A stretch of 64,000 bases of DNA from Roseinatronobacter alkalisoli (GTDB lineage: Bacteria > Pseudomonadota > Alphaproteobacteria > Rhodobacterales > Rhodobacteraceae), in the NCBI RefSeq assembly GCF_028745735.1, contig NZ_JAQZSM010000005.1, positions 1 through 64,000 on the forward strand, in the 5' to 3' direction. A program made the translations under genes and the position numbers. Of this stretch, positions 34,513 through 42,915 are shown piece after piece. Under the pieces are notes generated by a model, which was not told the DNA's origin, made no database searches, and worked only from the letters and a program-made list of their open reading frames with translations. Position 1 is the stretch's first letter. Each line of letters starts with the position of its first letter.

Positions 34513-35793
34513 ATGACAGTGAAGCATACCGGACTGACGGCGCTGACCTCAGTGCTTGTTCTGGCGTCAGGGGCTGCGGGCGCGCAGCAACTTTCGATCC
34601 TGATCGACAACAACCCCGATACCATCGCCATCACCGAAGCGCTGACAGCGGCCTATAGCGCAAAAAACCCCGGTGTGAGTTTTGACATCGAAACCCGCCC
34701 CGGTGGGGGCGAGGGGGAAAACGTCGTCAAAACCCGTCTTGCGACCGGGGAAATGGGGGACATGTTTTCCTATAATGCCGGCGCGCTGCTACAGGCATTG
34801 CGCCCCGCGCGCACGCTGGAGCCGATAAACGACATTCCGAATTTCGGCGCGATCTTTGACAGTTATATTTCGACCGTGTCCGACCCCGACGGGAATGTCT
34901 ACGGCGTTCCGCACAAGGCGGCAATGGGCGGCGGGATCCTCTATCATGTTCCGACATATGAACGCCTTGGTCTGGAAATACCCCTGACATGGGAAGCGTT
35001 CATGGAAAACAACGCGGTAATTGCGGCGGATGGGCAGGTCGCGCCGATTGCGCAGACCTATCGCAACCCCTGGACATCGCAGCTTTTCATCCTGGCGGAT
35101 TACTACAATGTTCAGATGCAGGAACCTGATTTTGCGGATAGGTATACTGCAAACGAAGCAAAATATGCGACGACACCAGCCGCGATGCGCGGGTTTGAGC
35201 TGTTGCAACAAGCCTATGAGGCCGGTTATTTCAACGCGGATTTCGGGGCCGCGACCTATAATGACGGACTCAGAATGGTCGCGTTGGGCGAGGCGGCGCA
35301 TTATCCGATGCTGACCTTTGCGATTGCCGCGATTCAGCAAAACCACCCTGATGAACAGGATGATGTGGGGTTCTTCGCGCAGCCGGGCGATTCTGCGGAT
35401 GCAAACGGTCTGACGGTCTGGATGCCGAATGGTTACTTCATTTCAAAGGACAGTGCCCATATCGACATTGCCAAGGATTTCGTGAATTTCATCGCGACGC
35501 CCGAAGCCTGCGATGTGATTACCGAAAGCGTTGGTGCGGGCGGCCCCTACCTGATCGAAGGGTGCACATTGCCGGATGATGTCCCGACAGCGGTGGCGGG
35601 GATGCTGCCCTATTTTGAACAGGCGGGGCGCACAGCCCCGGCGCTTGAATTCCTGTCCCCGATCAAAGGCCCGGCGCTGGAACAGCTGACAGTCGAAGTT
35701 GGTTCCGGCATTCGTGATGCGCAAAGTGCTGCGGCGTTGTATGATGGTGATGTTGCCAAACAGGCGCGTCAGCTCGGTCTGCCGAACTGGTAA
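34513..35793 (+). CDS. CUT1 ABC substrate-binding protein, probably for a rhamnoside or L-rhamnose
   Basis: About 426 residues from ATG 34513, selected by the GGAGGA site nine bases upstream. The signal peptide covers residues 1-24 (TALTSVLVLASGAAGAQ). Family 1 marks are FDIETRPGGGEGENVVKTRLATGEMGDMF split over residues 55-85, VYGVPHKAAMGGGILYHVPTYERLGLEIPLTWEAFM around 135-170, and a late GYFISKDSAHIDIAKDFVNFIATPEAC segment. It delivers substrate to the two permeases that follow. Because a cytoplasmic rhamnosidase precedes it in the same operon, an L-rhamnose-containing oligosaccharide or aryl glycoside is the likely ligand. Confidence 0.93.
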   Translation: MTVKHTGLTALTSVLVLASGAAGAQQLSILIDNNPDTIAITEALTAAYSAKNPGVSFDIETRPGGGEGENVVKTRLATGEMGDMFSYNAGALLQALRPARTLEPINDIPNFGAIFDSYISTVSDPDGNVYGVPHKAAMGGGILYHVPTYERLGLEIPLTWEAFMENNAVIAADGQVAPIAQTYRNPWTSQLFILADYYNVQMQEPDFADRYTANEAKYATTPAAMRGFELLQQAYEAGYFNADFGAATYNDGLRMVALGEAAHYPMLTFAIAAIQQNHPDEQDDVGFFAQPGDSADANGLTVWMPNGYFISKDSAHIDIAKDFVNFIATPEACDVITESVGAGGPYLIEGCTLPDDVPTAVAGMLPYFEQAGRTAPALEFLSPIKGPALEQLTVEVGSGIRDAQSAAALYDGDVAKQARQLGLPNW

Positions 35794-35860
35794 TCCTTCC
35801 GCCGGTTCATGCAAACGGCCCGTGCAATGCGCGGGCCGTTCATCACCAAGGATGCCCGAT

Positions 35861-36721
35861 ATGAAACGCAAGTCACACTATCCCTATTGGTTCATGTTGC
35901 CCGCGATTTCTGTGTTTTTCGTGCTGTTCATCGTGCCCACCCTTGCGTCCCTGTATTTCAGCCTGACCATCTGGGACCCGTTCGAGGCCCGCTTTTCCGG
36001 GTTTGAAAACTACGTTCAGTTCTTTTCTGAACCGTTTCTTGTGCGCGGTGTCGTGAACACAGTGGGCTTCGCGATTGTGACATGCGTGCTGAAAACCATA
36101 TTGGGGCTTTTACTTGCTGTCCTGCTGACCTCCGGGGTCTGGGGGCAGGGGCTTTTGCGGTCCATCGTGTTCTTTCCTGTGCTGGTATCGACTATTGGTG
36201 TTGGCCTGCTGTTTCAGGAAATGATGCACCCGACACAGGGGGCCATCAATGTGGCGCTGTCCTGGATTGGCATAAACGGGCCGGGATGGCTGACCAACCC
36301 GTCGCTTGCGTTGTTTTCGGTGGCGTTGGTCGATGTGTGGCGCGGGGTGGGTCTGGCAACGCTGATCTATATCGCGGGTCTGGCGACCATCAGCCCCGAT
36401 TATTATGAAGCCGCGCGCATTGACGGTGCCACCCGCCTGCAACAGTTCTGGCGCGTGACCGTGCCGCTGGTCTGGCCTGCAACGACAACTGTGGTGATGC
36501 TGTCGCTGATTTCCGGGCTGCGCCTGTTCGATCTGGTCTGGGCGATGACACGCGGTGGTCCGGGCTTTTCGTCCGATGTGCTGGCCAGCGTGATCTATAA
36601 GCAATACCAGTCCGGCTTCTGGGGGTTATCGACTGCAGGCAATGTCATCCTGTTCATCATGATTGCGGTGATCATCGCGCCACTGACCTATTGGTTCAAT
36701 AAACGAGAGGTGGAGTCATGA
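35861..36721 (+). CDS. CUT1 ABC transporter permease (MalF type)
   Basis: About 286 residues from ATG 35861; the open frame up to 35699 overlaps the binding protein. It has six membrane spans starting with PYWFMLPAISVFFVLFIVPT. The EAA loop is EAARIDGATRLQQFWRVTVP near residues 184-203 and the CUT1 tract WAMTRGGPGFSSDVLASVIY follows. Its stop overlaps the next start by four bases. It forms the channel with the product of 36718-37542. Confidence 0.93.
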   Translation: MKRKSHYPYWFMLPAISVFFVLFIVPTLASLYFSLTIWDPFEARFSGFENYVQFFSEPFLVRGVVNTVGFAIVTCVLKTILGLLLAVLLTSGVWGQGLLRSIVFFPVLVSTIGVGLLFQEMMHPTQGAINVALSWIGINGPGWLTNPSLALFSVALVDVWRGVGLATLIYIAGLATISPDYYEAARIDGATRLQQFWRVTVPLVWPATTTVVMLSLISGLRLFDLVWAMTRGGPGFSSDVLASVIYKQYQSGFWGLSTAGNVILFIMIAVIIAPLTYWFNKREVES

Positions 36722-37542
36722 AGCGCCGCCAATATGTCATCGGCGCAGTGTCTTTTGCGGTCGCTTTCGTGATCTTCGTGATCCCCTTCATTTTTGTTGT
36801 GATCAACGCAATGAAATCGGCGGCTGAATCAGCAAGGCTGGATTTCAGGCTGCCGCAGAAATGGCAGTTCTGGCAGAATCTGACGGATGTTGTGCAGGCC
36901 CGCGACTACATGCTGCTGCTTGCCTATTTCAATTCAACCGTCATCACGGTTGGGGCCGTGACCTTGCTGGTCATCTTCGGGGCGTTGGTTGGGTATGTTC
37001 TGCAACGCCGTCCGTCACGGTTCAGCAGTTTCGTTTATGCGTTCGTGCTGACCGGTCTGATGATACCGCCCGCAGTGGTGCCGACCATCTGGGTTTTGCA
37101 GGAAATAAACCTGTTCAAGACGCTGCACGGAATGATCCTGATTCAGGTTGCCTATGGGCTTGGATTTACGGTTTTGTTGTACCGGGCGTTCATCGCCTCG
37201 ATCCCGCGCGATCTGGATGAAGCCGCAATTGTGGATGGAGCGCGCCCGCTTCAGGTGTTTTTCCGCGTGATCCTGCCATTGTTAGAACCGGTAACCGTGA
37301 CTGTGATCGTCGTGCAGTCCATCGCGATATTCAACGATTTCACCCATCCGCTATATTACCTGCCGGGCCGCGAGAATGTGACCGTGCAACTGACGCTGTA
37401 TAATTTCCAAAGTCAGTTTGTCAGCCAGATGAACCTGTTGTTCATGAACATCCTGCTCGTGACGATTCCACCACTGATCGTGTTCATCTTCTTTAATCGC
37501 CAGATCGTTGCCGGAATGACTTCTGGCGCGGTGAAAGGATAG
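36718..37542 (+). CDS. CUT1 ABC transporter permease (MalG type)
   Basis: A 274-residue membrane protein with about six spans. VGYVLQRRPSRFSSFVYAFVLTG stands at the usual central place, VAYGLGFTVLLYRAFIASIPRDLDEAAIVDGARPLQVFFRVILP contains the EAA loop (EAAIVDGARPLQVFFRVILP, about residues 165-184), and NDFTHPLYYLPG follows. It pairs with the preceding permease and is three bases before the ATPase gene. Confidence 0.93.
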   Translation: MKRRQYVIGAVSFAVAFVIFVIPFIFVVINAMKSAAESARLDFRLPQKWQFWQNLTDVVQARDYMLLLAYFNSTVITVGAVTLLVIFGALVGYVLQRRPSRFSSFVYAFVLTGLMIPPAVVPTIWVLQEINLFKTLHGMILIQVAYGLGFTVLLYRAFIASIPRDLDEAAIVDGARPLQVFFRVILPLLEPVTVTVIVVQSIAIFNDFTHPLYYLPGRENVTVQLTLYNFQSQFVSQMNLLFMNILLVTIPPLIVFIFFNRQIVAGMTSGAVKG

Positions 37543-37545
37543 ACC

Positions 37546-38535
37546 ATGTCGCGTGTTGAACTGAAACAATTGCGCAAAAGCTACGGTGCCGTCGAGGTCA
37601 TGAAAGGCATCGATCTGGTGGTGGAACCGGGCGAATTCTGCGTTTTCGTCGGGCCGTCAGGTTGTGGCAAATCCACCTTGCTGCGGATGATTGCGGGACT
37701 GGAAGAACAGACATCAGGGCAGATCGAAATTGCGGGCCGTGATGTCAGTTTTGACGAACCCTCAAAACGGGGTATCGCCATGGTGTTCCAGTCCTACGCG
37801 CTATATCCGCATCTGAGTGTGCGCGACAACATTGGTTTTGGCCTGTCGCTGGCGCGGCGGCCAAAGGCCGAGATCAGGCAGAAGGTCGATGCAGTGGGCG
37901 AAATCCTGCAACTTGGGCCATTCATGGACCGCAAACCCAAGGCGCTGTCCGGCGGGCAGCGCCAGCGTGTTGCGATCGGGCGCGCCATTGTCCGCGACCC
38001 GCAGGTTTTTCTGTTCGATGAACCCTTGTCCAACCTTGATGCCGCGTTGCGCAGCCAGATGCGCCTTGAACTGACCGAACTGCATGCGCGGTTGGGCGCG
38101 ACCATGATTTATGTGACCCATGATCAGGTCGAGGCGATGACCATGGCCGACAAGATTGTGGTAATGAACGCAGGCAGGATTGAACAGGTCGGCACCCCGA
38201 TGGAACTGTACCAACGCCCGGCAACCCCCTTTGTTGCAGGGTTTATCGGATCACCCCGGATGAACCTGTTCGACGGCGATGTTGCGCGGCGGATGGGTTG
38301 TGATGTTTACGGAATCCGGCCTGAACATCTGCTGATTTCCGAAAGCGACGGGCGCTGGACGGGGCAGGTGCGCCATGTGGAGCGGCTGGGCGCGGATACG
38401 ATCCTTCATCTGGACGTGCCGGAGCTTGGCGCGCTTGTTGCCCGGACGGATGGCAATTGCAGTTTTCACCCGGGGCAGGTCGTTCAGGCGTCACCGCAAC
38501 CGGACATGGAATTTTTCTACGCGGCGCCGGGTTGA
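37546..38535 (+). CDS. CUT1 ABC transporter ATP-binding protein
   Basis: A 329-residue ATPase. Walker [10 protein letters not shown] is at 36-44, the Q-loop in [11 protein letters not shown], the signature LSGGQRQR near 134-141, Walker [11 protein letters not shown] and the switch segment [11 protein letters not shown]. The C-terminal regulatory domain is about 35 residues shorter than that of the other CUT1 ATPase at 17767. [24 protein letters not shown] marks the start of the TOBE domain. The gene is the last of the rhamnoside operon; the sRNA at 38664 follows it. Confidence 0.94.
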   Translation: MSRVELKQLRKSYGAVEVMKGIDLVVEPGEFCVFVGPSGCGKSTLLRMIAGLEEQTSGQIEIAGRDVSFDEPSKRGIAMVFQSYALYPHLSVRDNIGFGLSLARRPKAEIRQKVDAVGEILQLGPFMDRKPKALSGGQRQRVAIGRAIVRDPQVFLFDEPLSNLDAALRSQMRLELTELHARLGATMIYVTHDQVEAMTMADKIVVMNAGRIEQVGTPMELYQRPATPFVAGFIGSPRMNLFDGDVARRMGCDVYGIRPEHLLISESDGRWTGQVRHVERLGADTILHLDVPELGALVARTDGNCSFHPGQVVQASPQPDMEFFYAAPG

Positions 38536-38663
38536 CGGTATGACCGCGCGGCGGCACCCGGAAATGCCCAAATTTTACGCCAAGATCCTACCGGAATGCC
38601 GCATTGCAGCAATAAAGCTTCCGGACTGACTTGAATCGGGCTATGATTTTACTACGTTTACAG

Positions 38664-38740
38664 AAAGGCTCCTCCTCCTCCCGGGGCTTTTCATACAAGG
38701 CGGCGATGCTCTCCTCCTCCCGGCATCGCCGCCAATTGTA
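38664..38740 (+). ncRNA. CcsR/cuckoo-type small RNA with two anti-Shine-Dalgarno loops
   Basis: Two adjacent hairpins. Hairpin 1 has arms AAAGGCTCC (38664-38672) and GGGGCTTTT (38683-38691), nine pairs with two wobbles. Hairpin 2 has perfect 11-pair arms GGCGGCGATGC (38699-38709) and GCATCGCCGCC (38723-38733). Both loops display CTCCTCCTCCC or TCCTCCTCCC, complementary to purine-rich ribosome binding sites. This is the architecture of the alphaproteobacterial cuckoo family, including CcsR1-4 of Rhodobacter sphaeroides, which respond to stress. A CTTGAAT hexamer at about 38630 with ACGTTT 17 bases later may be its promoter, and the CTTGAA form suits an RpoH-type sigma factor. No DUF1127 gene, the usual partner of CcsR, precedes it. 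The 38536-38663 stretch has no gene. Confidence 0.72.
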
Positions 38741-38838
38741 TTTCATGCAATGCGGGAATTGATGACCGGCCCTTCACGGGGCGGGTTACCGGCCAGCCGC
38801 AAGTGCCCGGAGAAAGCAGCGCGCGCCCAAGGCGCAGC

Positions 38839-39885
38839 TCAGCGGTGCTTGCCGGGGGTTTTGGTTCGCTTATTTCCGCGCGGCCCGGTCTGGACAGGCG
38901 TGTTGGCGCGGTTTTCATCCAGAAGTTTACGCCACCGCGCCAGGCGCGCGGGGTCCAGCGTCCCGGCGGCAACGGCCGCCTGAACTGCACAGCCGGGCTC
39001 ATGCGCATGGGTGCAATCGCGGAACCGGCACAGGGGCGCAAGCTCGGTGATTTCGGCAAATAACTGGTCCAGCCCGGCCAGATTATCGCTGACATGAAGG
39101 GTCCGCATTCCGGGCGTGTCAATGACCCATCCGCCGCCGGTAATCGGGTGCAATGAGCGGGACGTGGTTGTGTGGCGGCCCTTTGCATCATCTTCGCGAA
39201 TGCTGCCGGTTAACTGCGCATCTTCGGGTGATTTTCCCGCAAGCGTGTTCAGCAAGGATGACTTGCCCACCCCGGACGACCCGACAAGTGCAACTGTCTG
39301 CCCCTCGCTGCACCAGGGGGCCAATTTCAGGGCCGCATCCGGGGCATTCGCGTTCAGGGCGACCGCATCCAGCCCGCGCTGCAACCCGGATACCTGCGCC
39401 AGAAAGGGTGTGGCGTCGTCAACCTGATCGGCCTTTGTCAGCACGATCACGGGTCTTGTGCCTGCCTCGTTCGCAAGGGCCAGATACCGTTCCAGCCGCG
39501 CCGGGTTCAGGTCATCATTGCATGATGTCACGATGAAAAGCGTGTCGACATTGGCCGCGATCAGCTGCGGTACGCGCCCCCCTTCGGTGCGGCGTTGCAG
39601 CAGGGCCTTGCGGTCCAGCCTGCGGGTCAGCATTCGCGTATCGCTGTCCACCAGCACCCAGTCCCCGACGGCATAATCCGCCGTATGCACATGCGGCGGC
39701 AGGTTCAGCCGGACCGTGCCAAGCTGCGAGGCGGCGGTCATTCTGGCCCGGTGGACAGTTGCAATGCGCATGCGGGCAAGGCCCGATTCTTCCGGTTGCA
39801 ACTGATCGTCAAAGAATGACGACCACCCAAGGGCTGCCAATGAATGCGATGTCTGTTCTGCGCAATGGGTCACGCATACTTGCAT
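38839..39885 (-). CDS. rsgA: Ribosome small-subunit-dependent GTPase RsgA
   Basis: About 348 residues from ATG 39885; no strong ribosome binding site is seen and an ATG at 39936 is an alternative. An N-terminal OB-fold is followed by a circularly permuted GTPase: TKAD near 150, the P-loop GSSGVGKSSLLN near 202-213, the switch RHTTTSRSLHPI and DTPGMRTL. The C-terminal zinc knuckle is CRFRDCTHAHEPGC. RsgA binds the 30S subunit and releases RbfA during late assembly. It is a housekeeping gene in the middle of an accessory region, flanked by a sRNA and by gene remnants. Confidence 0.95.
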   Translation of the reverse strand: MQVCVTHCAEQTSHSLAALGWSSFFDDQLQPEESGLARMRIATVHRARMTAASQLGTVRLNLPPHVHTADYAVGDWVLVDSDTRMLTRRLDRKALLQRRTEGGRVPQLIAANVDTLFIVTSCNDDLNPARLERYLALANEAGTRPVIVLTKADQVDDATPFLAQVSGLQRGLDAVALNANAPDAALKLAPWCSEGQTVALVGSSGVGKSSLLNTLAGKSPEDAQLTGSIREDDAKGRHTTTSRSLHPITGGGWVIDTPGMRTLHVSDNLAGLDQLFAEITELAPLCRFRDCTHAHEPGCAVQAAVAAGTLDPARLARWRKLLDENRANTPVQTGPRGNKRTKTPGKHR

Positions 39886-39966
39886 GAGCGTGATGCAAGC
39901 CGAATGCAAGCCCCGCTGTGCAGAACTTCGCGCCAAATCCGCGCAAGCCCGTCAGCAGAAGCGTGT

Positions 39967-40150
39967 TCAAAGAGATTCCGGCAACCACAGGACGGGATCA
40001 AAGACCGTGGAATATGCGGTGCGACCCGCAGCCCGCCCCTGCGCCGCATCAACCATCCGCGTCACCAGATTTCGGGTCAGTGCTGCAAGTGGTGTGGCGG
40101 TGGCCAGCAACGCATAGCGGTCCGTCAGGGCGGCGGGGTTGGGCACGGGC
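39967..40150 (-). pseudogene. C-terminal remnant of an unidentified gene
   Basis: On the minus strand about 60 codons with codon usage like the neighbouring genes end in a TGA at 39967. The peptide contains PVPNPAALTDRYALLATATP and ends FDPVLWLPESL. Upstream of about 40150 the frame becomes antisense to other remnants and loses coding character. I do not recognise the family. It may be the tail of a gene truncated by the deletion that also damaged panB. Confidence 0.35.
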
Positions 40151-40279
40151 CAAAGCGTGGCAAAGGATATCCGCCTTGCGGAAATGCTGATCGTGACGGG
40201 TGCGAGACCGGACCTTGCCGCGCTTGCCAACCCGGAACGCGCGCTGAAGGCGCTGTTGAAACAGGCCAAAGCGGCCTGA
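40121..40279 (+). pseudogene. Remnant of an unidentified gene directly upstream of panB
   Basis: A plus-strand frame without a plausible start runs to a TGA at 40277-40279, immediately before the panB ATG. The peptide includes AKDIRLAEMLIVTGARPDLA and ends ALKALLKQAKAA, with normal codon usage. It overlaps the end of the minus-strand remnant, so the two fragments probably meet at a junction near 40140-40170. It could be the C-terminus of the former panB operon partner, but I cannot name it. Confidence 0.35.
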
Positions 40280-40698
40280 ATGAACAAGGAAATGACCATG
40301 ACCATATCCCGGCCCACCGTTGCGGATATCCGCGCGCTGAAGGGTAAACGCCCGAAGATGCGGGTGTCTTCGGGGCGGATCTGGAAGTTGTGTCCGACCG
40401 CGTTGCTGCCGAAATTTCCGGTCGCACGCCGCTGGGCATGGGGGCCAGGGCGGGGGCGGACGCGCAATATCTGTTTGCCGAAGATGTGCTGGGCTGCACC
40501 AGTGGGCACAAGCTGCGTCACGCCAGAACCCATGCCGATTTTGCGACCGAGTATTCGCGGCTGCAACGGTTGCGGGTGGCAGCGTTCGCCGCATTTCAGG
40601 CCGATGTGGAACAGGGGGTCTATCCTGCACCCGAACATCAGGTGGCCATTGAAGATGCAGAATTCGCAGGGTTTCTGCAGGGACTGCACGCAAGCTAG
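40280..40698 (+). pseudogene. panB: panB remnant with internal deletion and frameshift
   Basis: The first frame begins MNKEMTMTISRPTVADIRAL and continues KGKRP, the N-terminus of ketopantoate hydroxymethyltransferase. From about 40360 the coding character moves to another frame: GADLEVVSDRVAAEIS, GMGARAGADAQYLFAEDVLG and YPAPEHQVAIEDAEFAGFL, the PanB C-terminal third. About 150 central codons, with the magnesium and most ketoisovalerate-binding residues, are missing at 40350-40370. The product cannot be active. A full panB must exist elsewhere if the cell makes pantothenate. The break falls between rsgA and small lipoprotein genes, next to two other gene fragments, which marks a deletion scar. 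Confidence 0.82.
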
Positions 40699-40898
40699 GG
40701 CTTGTCATTGAAACGCAGCCCCTCCCGCACGGAGAGGTCGGGAAAAACCTGACGGTTCCGGCGGCGCGCGCATGCTGCACGACAGGCTTGTCCGATGTGA
40801 TATCTTGATGCAATATATTGTGAATGCGTTCGGACCGGCCGCACTGGTCCGCGACGATTGAATATTTGTCCTGAAATGCAATCCTTATGAGGCTGGTC

Positions 40899-41030
40899 AT
40901 GAAACGTCTTCTTGTTGGAATGGTGTTGTTTCTGGCCGCCTGTACTGTCGCGCCGGTAGAAGACGCCCCTGCGACACATTCCTGCGTAACCGCCCCATCG
41001 GGTCTGGTTGAATGCAGCGAGGTGGAATGA
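40899..41030 (+). CDS. Small lipoprotein, 43 residues
   Basis: The protein starts MKRLLVGMVLFLAACT. LAAC is a good lipobox, giving a mature lipopeptide of about 29 residues with two further cysteines (in HSCVTAPSGLVECSEVE). It was too short for routine calling. The stop overlaps the next start as ATGA. Upstream, TTGTCC and CAATAT hexamers at 40787-40815 could form a promoter. Its role is unknown; entericidin-like small lipoproteins are similar in size. Confidence 0.6.
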   Translation: MKRLLVGMVLFLAACTVAPVEDAPATHSCVTAPSGLVECSEVE

Positions 41031-41293
41031 CCGGGTTCAGACAGTTTCCGATTTCTGAGATGATCTTTCGCGCATTCTGCATGGGGATTGCCCTGCTGGT
41101 GGTCGTGCCGATGCTTGGCTATATTGCTGCGCTGCCCCTGATGCATGTGATCGGCATATGTGAGCCTGACGCGCCCGTATTGTGTGAATTTGCGGCAAGC
41201 GATTTTGCCCTTCTTGGCGCGCTTCCGGCTTTTGCATGCGGGGTGGGCATGTCAGTATGGCTTGATCGCCGCCAGCCTGCGGCAGGTATATAA
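41027..41293 (+). CDS. Small membrane protein, two predicted spans
   Basis: About 88 residues from ATG 41027, coupled to the lipoprotein gene by ATGA. Two hydrophobic stretches are visible, FCMGIALLVVVPMLGYIAAL and DFALLGALPAFACGVGMSVW, with CEPDAPVLCEF between them. It ends in a basic tail. I do not recognise a family. It converges on another small membrane gene 19 bases away. Confidence 0.55.
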   Translation: MTGFRQFPISEMIFRAFCMGIALLVVVPMLGYIAALPLMHVIGICEPDAPVLCEFAASDFALLGALPAFACGVGMSVWLDRRQPAAGI

Positions 41294-41311
41294 TCTGGCC
41301 TGTGCATCCGC

Positions 41312-41521
41312 CTAGCGTATTCGCCGCCCTGCCAGGATCATGGCGATCCCCAGCCCGACTGGAACGATCAGGGCCGCAACAGCGCCCAGCGAAAGTGTCG
41401 GCAAGATACTGCTACACCCTGCTGTGTTGAAGCTGCATCCGAAACGGTCCAGCAGCCACCAGCCGCCCACAAACAGGATTATCAGAACCGTTCCTGCCAA
41501 CTGAAGCATGATGCTTTTCAT
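41312..41521 (-). CDS. Small membrane protein, two predicted spans
   Basis: From ATG 41521 (GGGAAG about eleven bases upstream) it has 69 residues; ATG 41548 would add nine. The spans are MLQLAGTVLIILFVGGWWLL and LSLGAVAALIVPVGLGIAMIL with a cysteine-bearing loop FGCSFNTAGCS between. The C-terminus is basic (AGRRIR). The layout resembles the opposite-strand neighbour at 41027, with a cysteine loop between two spans, although sequence similarity is not evident. Function unknown. Confidence 0.5.
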   Translation of the reverse strand: MKSIMLQLAGTVLIILFVGGWWLLDRFGCSFNTAGCSSILPTLSLGAVAALIVPVGLGIAMILAGRRIR

Positions 41522-41548
41522 AAGTTGTGGCTTCCCAATTGCTGACAT

Positions 41549-41899
41549 TTCCGGGGCCTGCGTGCAGCGTATCTCAACCCAGATAAACCTGCACTGTCAA
41601 TGTGGATTTCAACAGAACGCAGATACTGAACTAATGCATGCGCCTTTGCCGCTTGTGCGTGCTGGCAGGCCGGAACACGGCGCCATCTTGGCGGTCACAG
41701 GAACCATCCGGGGAACCGGCGCCTGATCGTCCGTATGACGCGCGACATCTGCTACATCATGGTCGCAAAATGGCGTCGCTGTTCGCCGCCGCTTCGCGCG
41801 GTTCAGCCGCTGAGTGCCAGGAGGGTTTGACCTGTGTCGCATTTACGTCCCTGTCCTGAACAGCCTGTGGCACGTGTGGTGGAAAGACTGCCACCCGGA
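41549..41899. other. Intergenic region without a supported gene
   Basis: Short open frames exist on both strands but none has a good start, family signature or steady codon usage. The right half (41720-41890) is GC-rich and may be degenerate coding sequence. No repeats or RNA genes are visible. It adjoins the remnant region at 39967-40698 and may belong to the same eroded segment. Confidence 0.5.
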
Positions 41900-42781
41900 T
41901 CATTTCTGCAGAATGCCGTGCGCGACATCTCGGATATGCCGGGAAAACGCCGCCAATGTCCGTGGGCGTGACGGGTTTTTCAGATACGCCAGTGAAAAGC
42001 TGTGCTGTAGCGCGGATGAAAACGGCCTGCATACCAGCCCATCCCCGGATTCACCCCGCGCAAGAAGCGCATTGGCGATTGTGACACCCAGCCCTTCGCG
42101 CACAAAACTGCACGCCGCGCTGACGGCCTGCGTTTCTATCAGGATTTCCGGCCTGATTCCGGCCTGAAGGAACAGTTGATCCAGTTGAACGCGAAACGGC
42201 CGGTTCCGGCCCAGCAGGATCAGACTTTCTGCGCGCAGGTCAGCAGGCGCAATCTGGTGTCGCCGCGCAAGCGGGTGATCCGCCGGAAGCACGACATCCG
42301 TGCCGACGGTGACCAGATCAAACGAATCGAGTGCCGGATGCTCGACCGGGGCCTTGACGAAACCCAGATCAACGCGCCCCGACGCGACCGCGGCAACAAT
42401 TTCGTAATAGGACATGATTTCGGCAATGATTTTCTGACCGGGCCGGTCCCCCTGTAACCGGCGCATCGCGGGTGCGATGATCCGAGTCACGACACCCGCA
42501 GGCGCAGCAATGCGCAGCGGCATGGCGCTACGATCAACCTGATTCAGAAGCCCCTCGACACCGGCAAGTGTGCGCTCAACATCCGGCAGCAGCAATTCGG
42601 CCACCTCGCGCGGGGTCAGCCTGCCATTGGCGCGGATGAACAACCGCTCGCCCGTTGCAGCCTCGAATTCTGCCAGCAACCGGCTGATTGAAGGCTGCGA
42701 GACCCCCAGCAGTTTTGCTGCCTCTACCGTTGATCCGGTCTGCATGATTGCCCTGAAGGCGCGGATGTGGCGAATTTCCAT
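41900..42781 (-). CDS. LysR-family transcriptional regulator
   Basis: A 293-residue LysR protein. The N-terminal winged helix is MEIRHIRAFRAIMQTGST with VEAAKLLGVSQPSISRLLAEFEAATGERLF and a C-terminal two-lobed effector domain (PGQKIIAEIMSYYEIVAAVASGRVDLGFVKAPVEHPALDSF in its usual place). It is divergent from the peptide-type ABC importer at 42916, so regulation of that operon is likely. LysR regulators with this layout often sense the transported solute or its product. The start ATG at 42781 is the only reasonable one. Confidence 0.92.
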   Translation of the reverse strand: MEIRHIRAFRAIMQTGSTVEAAKLLGVSQPSISRLLAEFEAATGERLFIRANGRLTPREVAELLLPDVERTLAGVEGLLNQVDRSAMPLRIAAPAGVVTRIIAPAMRRLQGDRPGQKIIAEIMSYYEIVAAVASGRVDLGFVKAPVEHPALDSFDLVTVGTDVVLPADHPLARRHQIAPADLRAESLILLGRNRPFRVQLDQLFLQAGIRPEILIETQAVSAACSFVREGLGVTIANALLARGESGDGLVCRPFSSALQHSFSLAYLKNPSRPRTLAAFSRHIRDVAHGILQK

Positions 42782-42915
42782 CTATTCGTTATACAAATAC
42801 CTTCATCAAAAATCATCATAAGATTGCAACATGATCTATGAAAACCGATGCTTCAGGCAAATCAGTGGGTTCATGCACCCACAGGACTGCCCACGCATAA
42901 ACAGGGAGTGCAGTT
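42782..42915 (+). promoter_or_regulatory. Divergent promoter region between lysR and ABC importer genes
   Basis: This AT-rich 134-base interval contains ATTCGTTATACAAATAC close to the regulator start, which has a LysR-like A/T-rich dyad character. A GTGGGT-TCATGC-ACCCAC hairpin lies at 42865-42882. The importer starts at TTG 42916 behind AGGGAG. The operator cannot be fixed by eye. Confidence 0.35.

Noticed and set aside
40280-40711. 143-codon open frame read as an intact protein
   Set aside because: Only the first 25 or so codons are coding (panB N-terminus); the remainder is an out-of-frame reading of the panB C-terminus.
40049-41146. 365-codon minus-strand open frame
   Set aside because: It crosses the panB remnant, the small lipoprotein and the next gene in antisense and has low-complexity composition; only the 39967-40150 segment in another frame shows coding character.
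41549-41899. Small open frames on both strands
   Set aside because: No recognisable starts, ribosome binding sites or family motifs, and codon usage is not consistent with neighbouring genes.
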